Assembly (NCBI GenBank): GCA_002591605.1
Contig: PCDA01000011.1
Location: 24,282-51,310, forward strand
Length of the DNA: 27,029 nt
Reading direction: 5' to 3'
Source of the DNA: Fidelibacterota bacterium
GTDB lineage: Bacteria > Marinisomatota > Marinisomatia > SCGC-AAA003-L08 > TMED161
The translations under genes were made by a program, and so were the position numbers. Shown in pieces: positions 26,385 through 27,029 of the stretch (positions are counted from its first letter, which is position 1; the number at the start of each line of letters is the position of its first letter). The notes beneath the pieces are model-generated. The model did not search any database and was not told the origin of the DNA. It saw only the letters and a program-made list of their open reading frames with translations.

Positions 26385-27029
26385 TTAACTTCCCAATACG
26401 AGATTAACAAGAAGCACAACATCTAATACATTCAGTGCAGCATCCCCATTAACGTCAGAGCATGAGTCTCCCTGTGCAACATCAAGTACAAGATTAACAA
26501 GAAGTACAACATCTAATACATTCAGTGCACCATCCCCATTCGAGTCTCCTACCAGCGTACAGTTGCTGCCACTAATAGAAATTGGCATTTCAATTTGAGC
26601 AGATGGATAGTTATCAATATCATCATCAGCAAACCAAAACTTTGCAACATATTCACCTGAAAGGGCATATTCATCAATCATTATATCTGTTATCGATGTT
26701 GAAAACTGTACACCTTCTTCATAATCATGGGAATCAGGAATCATATCAACTTGAGAGAAACATGCGCCTCCATTTTCCTCTGTATTGCAAATTTGTGCTG
26801 CCTTAAACCACGGCAGATTACCATCAGCATCACTGTAGTTAACAGTTAATATATTGGATGATCCATCAAAGTTTGGTGAGGATAAAATTAGAGGACTATT
26901 TCCTTCTTGAAATTGAGTTGAGCAAATGAATAATCCTGGATCAGATTGATCAAGGATTGTAGCATCAACGTCTAGCCCATCTAATGCTGCCTGCACGGTT
27001 ACGGAATTAACAATCATTCCATTATATGA
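26385..27029 (-). CDS. Secreted protein with C-terminal dockerin-like repeats, 5' truncated by window end
   Basis: At least 214 residues; the frame stays open beyond the internal ATG at 27017 to the window edge, so the true start is probably outside. The visible N-part has beta-sandwich-like text with acidic, Asp/Asn-rich loops (SDADGNLPW in reading frame as YSDADGNLPWFKAAQ) and several Cys, typical of extracellular proteins. The C-terminus has two dockerin-type calcium-loop plus helix units: DSNGDGALNVLDVVLLVNLV and DVNGDAALNVLDVVLLVNLV; in the second loop the Gly is Ala. Dockerin-like tails of this Leu/Val-rich kind are frequent in some marine phyla without cellulosomes. No sorting domain follows; the protein ends two residues after the repeat. 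Confidence 0.7.
   Translation of the reverse strand, partial: SYNGMIVNSVTVQAALDGLDVDATILDQSDPGLFICSTQFQEGNSPLILSSPNFDGSSNILTVNYSDADGNLPWFKAAQICNTEENGGACFSQVDMIPDSHDYEEGVQFSTSITDIMIDEYALSGEYVAKFWFADDDIDNYPSAQIEMPISISGSNCTLVGDSNGDGALNVLDVVLLVNLVLDVAQGDSCSDVNGDAALNVLDVVLLVNLVLGS
26401..26540 (-). repeat. Near-identical 50-bp repeat pair encoding the dockerin units
   Basis: Bases 26401-26450 and 26491-26540 are 50-bp direct copies 90 bp apart, differing at two positions (C/T at the 15th base, G/C at the 40th). They encode the NGD-G/A-ALNVLDVVLLVNLVL core of each dockerin-like unit. Nucleotide identity beyond what the protein needs indicates a recent duplication or ongoing conversion. Confidence 0.9.

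Overview
The window is an AT-rich chromosomal segment (roughly one third G+C by eye) from a Gram-negative-type bacterium: it encodes outer-membrane chaperone-like parvulins, a lipoprotein, a probable outer-membrane barrel and periplasmic TPR proteins. The Leu/Val-rich dockerin-like repeats at the right end and the overall style recall Candidatus Marinimicrobia (SAR406) and related marine lineages. That placement is an inference from memory, not proven by the sequence. Almost every base is coding and genes are packed with 1-20 nt overlaps.

Left block (1-7895, + strand): the 3' end of mnmE, then mnmG, mfd and two secreted parvulin-type prolyl isomerases. A perfect 16-bp parS centromere site lies inside the first codons of mfd, at the place where rsmG-parA-parB often follows mnmEG. 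At 7896-8113 there is a ~218-bp spacer of about 11% G+C in its main part; it carries the probable dnaN promoter and is a weak origin candidate.

Replication block (8114-14963, + strand): dnaN, recF, a DciA/DUF721 protein, gyrB and gyrA, nearly all overlapping. dnaA is not in front of dnaN. Cofactor block (14905-18944): a YggS-type PLP protein, a short purine-nucleoside-phosphorylase-like protein lacking key residues, and nadC on the + strand; panC, panB and panD form a tight operon on the - strand (transcribed panD-panB-panC) that converges on nadC with a 10-nt overlap.

Motor block (19222-26294, + strand): the most interesting part. Seven closely packed genes encode a FxLYD-type lipoprotein, a small exported TPR-like protein, an exported barrel-plus-TPR protein, MotA, MotB, a reduced FliF-like membrane protein (RBM3-like domain, long coiled coil, one membrane span, FliG-binding-like tail) and a FliG homologue. 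No flagellar rod, hook, filament, export or FliM/FliN gene is present, and the FliG homologue has lost the EHPQ FliM-docking motif and the acidic pair of its torque helix. This looks like a self-contained ion-driven stator/rotor module with envelope partners, without a flagellum. The block starts after a divergent regulatory region with two overlapping 12-bp palindromes on a TATAAT box, and ends at a strong bidirectional hairpin. Beyond this hairpin lies the 3' part of a secreted dockerin-repeat protein on the - strand, which runs off the window.
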